From: Rhodoplanes sp046000175
GTDB lineage: Bacteria > Pseudomonadota > Alphaproteobacteria > Rhizobiales > Xanthobacteraceae
Direction: 5' to 3'
DNA length: 64,000 nt
Assembly: GCF_046000175.1 (NCBI RefSeq)
Contig: NZ_JBEOMB010000100.1
Span: 78,172 to 142,171 of the forward strand
The position numbers and the translations under genes are program-made. Positions 62,056 to 64,000 of this stretch are shown piece by piece. Each line of letters starts with the position of its first letter. The first letter of the stretch is position 1. Below the pieces are notes generated by a model that was given only the letters and a program-made list of their open reading frames with translations, did no database searches and had not been told where the DNA came from.

Positions 62056-63150
62056 ATGGCGCGAATCACACTCAGGCAGCTCCTCGACCACGCGGCCGAG
62101 AACGACTACGGCGTGCCCGCCTTCAACATCAACAACATGGAGCAGGCGCTGGCGATCATGGAGGCGGCGTCGAGCCTCGACGCCCCGGTGATCATCCAGG
62201 CGTCGCGCGGCGCCCGCGCCTACGCCAACGACATCATGCTCACCCGCATGATGGACGCGCTCACCGAGATCTATCCGCAGATCCCGATCTGCGTGCATCT
62301 CGACCACGGCAACGGCCCGGCCACCTGCATGACCGCGATCCAGGCCGGCTTCACCTCGGTGATGATGGACGGCTCGCTCAAGGAGGACGGCAAGTCGCCG
62401 GGCGACTGGGCCTACAATGTCGGCGTCACCAGGCGGGTCGTCGACATGGCGCATCTCGGCGGCGTGTCGGTCGAGGGCGAGCTCGGCGTGCTCGGCTCGC
62501 TGGAGACCGGCATGGGCGACAAGGAGGACGGCCACGGCGCCGAAGGCAAGCTCAGCCACGACCAGCTCCTCACCAATCCGCAGGAGGCGCTGAAGTTCGT
62601 CGTCGAGACCAAGGTGGACGCGCTGGCGATCGCCATGGGCACCAGCCACGGCGCCTACAAGTTCACCCGCAAGCCGGACGGCGCGATCCTCGCCATGCAC
62701 GTGCTGGAGGAGATCCACCGGCTGCTGCCGAACACCCATCTCGTGATGCACGGCTCCTCGTCGGTGCCGCAGGATCTGCAGGACATCATCAACCAGTACG
62801 GCGGCCAGATGAAGCCGACCTGGGGCGTGCCCGTGGAGGAGATCCAGCGCGGCATCAAGAACGGCGTGCGCAAGATCAACATCGACACCGACAACCGGAT
62901 GGCGATGACGGGCCAGATCCGCAAGGTGCTGACCGAGAGCCCGAGCGAGTTCGACCCGCGCAAGTATCTCAAGCCGGCCATGGAGGCGATGACCAAGCTC
63001 TGCAAGCAGCGCCTGCAGGAGTTCAACACGGCCGGCCAGGCGTCGAAGATCAAGCGGGTCATCCCGCTCGCCGAGATGGCCAAGCTCTACGCCGCCGGCA
63101 AGCTCGACCCGGTGGTCGGCAAGGCCGCGGCCGCCGCCGCGGCGGAGTGA
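62056..63150 (+). CDS. fba: Fructose-bisphosphate aldolase, class II (Calvin cycle subtype)
   Basis: Zinc-dependent aldolase of 364 aa that joins or splits triose phosphates. Seen are DYGVPAFNINNMEQALAIM near 18, VHLDHGN (zinc His) near 81, VMMDGS, GELGVLGSLETG near 140, DALAIAMGTSHGAYK near 193 (zinc His region), LVMHGSSSVP near 232 and GVRKINIDTDNRMA near 272. It ends in an Ala-rich tail. The long subtype matches CbbA-type enzymes. GGGAGACGACG precedes the ATG. A hairpin follows the stop. Confidence 0.96.
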   Translation: MARITLRQLLDHAAENDYGVPAFNINNMEQALAIMEAASSLDAPVIIQASRGARAYANDIMLTRMMDALTEIYPQIPICVHLDHGNGPATCMTAIQAGFTSVMMDGSLKEDGKSPGDWAYNVGVTRRVVDMAHLGGVSVEGELGVLGSLETGMGDKEDGHGAEGKLSHDQLLTNPQEALKFVVETKVDALAIAMGTSHGAYKFTRKPDGAILAMHVLEEIHRLLPNTHLVMHGSSSVPQDLQDIINQYGGQMKPTWGVPVEEIQRGIKNGVRKINIDTDNRMAMTGQIRKVLTESPSEFDPRKYLKPAMEAMTKLCKQRLQEFNTAGQASKIKRVIPLAEMAKLYAAGKLDPVVGKAAAAAAAE

Positions 63151-63151
63151 G

Positions 63152-63169
63152 GCGGAGTTCTCACTCCGC
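63152..63169 (+). terminator. fba downstream hairpin
   Basis: GCGGAGT, TCTC, ACTCCGC starts 1 bp after the fba stop codon and is followed by TTCGCC. It is a 7-bp perfect stem with a short loop. The weak T tract makes it a possible terminator or 3' stabiliser. Family E repeats follow. Confidence 0.5.
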
Positions 63170-63211
63170 TTCGCCATCTGAGCATTATATCGTGCCACCC
63201 GGCATTTCCTG

Positions 63212-63318
63212 CTCCCTCCCCCCTTGTGGGGGAGGGGGGGTGAGCCTCACGCTCGGAGTTCGCGGCGTACCCCCCTCCTTGTCCCTCCCCCACAAGGGGG
63301 GGAGGGACAAGGAGGTGC
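63212..63318. repeat. Palindromic repeats, family E, locus 4
   Basis: Unit CCCTCCCCCCTTGTGGGGGA with a GGTGAGCC tail, then opposite unit CCCCTCCTTGTCCCTCCCC with ACAAGGGGGGGAGGGACAAG, between fba and the thiE-like gene. The two halves are close to those at 23797 and 48766. Confidence 0.82.
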
Positions 63319-63399
63319 AGCGCTGTTCAAAGGGCCGCTCCGGCACGTCCGGCGTGGGACCGCCCCGCTTTCGCCCCGATCGCCCCGCACTTCCAGGTC

Positions 63400-64000
63400 A
63401 TGCCGGACGACCGCCAGCGCCTTTATCTCGTCATCCCCGTGACCGACCCCGCGGCTGCCGCGGCGCGGCTGTCGGCGGCGCTCGCCGCCGATGTCGACGT
63501 CGCCGCCGTGCTGGTGCGCCTGCCCGCCGGGCTCGGCGAGCGTGACGCCGTCAACGCCGTCAAGGCGGTGGCGCCGATCGCCCAGGCGCGCGGGGCCGCC
63601 GTGCTGGTCGAGGACCGGCCCGAGATCGTCGGCCGCAGCGGCGCCGACGGCGCCCATCTGACCGGCATCGCCGCGCTCGGCGAGGCGATCGGCGCCCTCA
63701 AGCCCGCCCATATCGCCGGGGTCGGGGGCCTGCGCACCCGCCACGACGCCATGGAGGCGGCCGAGCGCGAGGCCGACTACGTGCTGTTCGGCGAGCCCGG
63801 CCCGGACGGCCGGATGCCGCCCTTCGACGTCACGGTCGAGCGGGTCGGCTGGTGGGCCGAGGTGTTCGAGAGCCCGTGCGTCGGCTACGCCACGACGCTC
63901 GACGAGGTCTCGGCCGTGGCCGCCGCGGGCGCCGACTTCGTCGCGCTCGACGACCGCCTTCTCGACGATCCGCGCGGCCCCGCCGTCGCCCTCGCGGATG
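63400..64000 (+). CDS. Thiamine phosphate synthase-like protein (partial)
   Basis: The reading frame stays open from the ATG at 63400 to the window end (200 codons seen), so the C-terminus is missing. QRLYLVIPVTDP at the N-terminus and a TIM-barrel pattern with VLVEDRPEIVGRSGADGAHL near 70 (where ThiE has INDR and DGVHLGQ), then DYVLFGEPGPDG near 125 and GADFVALDD, match ThiE/TenI-like proteins seen after fba in related genomes. The ThiE diphosphate-binding residues are only partly kept, so catalytic activity is uncertain. No good ribosome binding site is seen. Confidence 0.75.
   Translation, partial: MPDDRQRLYLVIPVTDPAAAAARLSAALAADVDVAAVLVRLPAGLGERDAVNAVKAVAPIAQARGAAVLVEDRPEIVGRSGADGAHLTGIAALGEAIGALKPAHIAGVGGLRTRHDAMEAAEREADYVLFGEPGPDGRMPPFDVTVERVGWWAEVFESPCVGYATTLDEVSAVAAAGADFVALDDRLLDDPRGPAVALAD

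Overview
The window is a contiguous piece of a GC-rich (by eye about 70%) alphaproteobacterial chromosome, most likely of the order Hyphomicrobiales. The evidence is the gene content and order: dnaK-dnaJ-pmtA-pyrF, zapA followed by a 6S RNA and a 5-formyltetrahydrofolate cyclo-ligase gene, tkt-gap-pgk-fba-thiE, an MbfA-type ferritin/VIT1 protein behind an Irr-type iron control element, and many short palindromic intergenic repeats of the kind common in this group. No rRNA, tRNA, prophage, IS transposase or CRISPR array is visible. Genes are tightly packed, and long open frames opposite or out of phase with real genes are GC-driven shadows.

Layout. 1-5.5 kb: chaperones dnaK and dnaJ, a phospholipid N-methyltransferase, pyrF and a DUF1330 gene. 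5.5-9.9 kb: xerC and priA diverge, then comes a repeat-rich stretch with a small GIY-YIG nuclease gene placed inside an inverted pair of palindromic repeats. 10-16.3 kb: a fused APH-like/P-loop kinase, an MFS exporter, a HerA-like ATPase and a Tat-exported flavin amine oxidase. 16.6-20.8 kb: a carboxylate-type catabolic cassette (split AtuA protein, CitMHS transporter, divergent LysR regulator with an operator-like dyad). 21-31.5 kb: a CNNM/CBS protein, an aminotransferase, a PfkB sugar kinase with an acyl-CoA dehydrogenase, a CobW GTPase with a WD40 protein, a binding-protein-like gene, D-erythronate dehydrogenase and sfsA. 31.5-45.4 kb: a TetR regulator with a divergent small membrane protein, map, a CysZ/EI24-like protein, metF, an HTH-methyltransferase, an OtnI/Hyi isomerase, a phosphoesterase, mbfA, radC, a double Inh-domain protein, a 2-hydroxyacid dehydrogenase, a PH-domain protein and an EamA transporter. 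45.6-49.5 kb: an ABC ATPase and permease without a binding protein, then cdd, ruvA and ruvC. 49.6-53 kb: an EAL-CBS-GGDEF-like protein, scpB and a RelE/ParE-type toxin-antitoxin pair. 53-57 kb: yebC, a YmdB-type phosphoesterase, fau, 6S RNA, zapA and a DUF4164 gene. 57.2-64 kb: tkt, gap, a frameshifted small gene, pgk, fba and the start of a thiE-like gene cut by the window end.

Most of the window is housekeeping. The most unusual signal is the repeat system. At least five palindrome families (A to E here) lie between genes, most clearly as inverted pairs of hairpin units. In one family A locus, the spacer between the two units is a complete GIY-YIG nuclease gene, which suggests a nuclease linked to REP-like repeats. 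Other points worth checking are a probable ATT start codon for tkt behind a perfect AGGAGG, a -1 frameshift in a small gene whose stop overlaps the pgk start, seven tandem 15-bp repeats before fba, cdd in the place where ruvB usually follows ruvA, and well-formed operators next to the TetR, LysR and mbfA genes.
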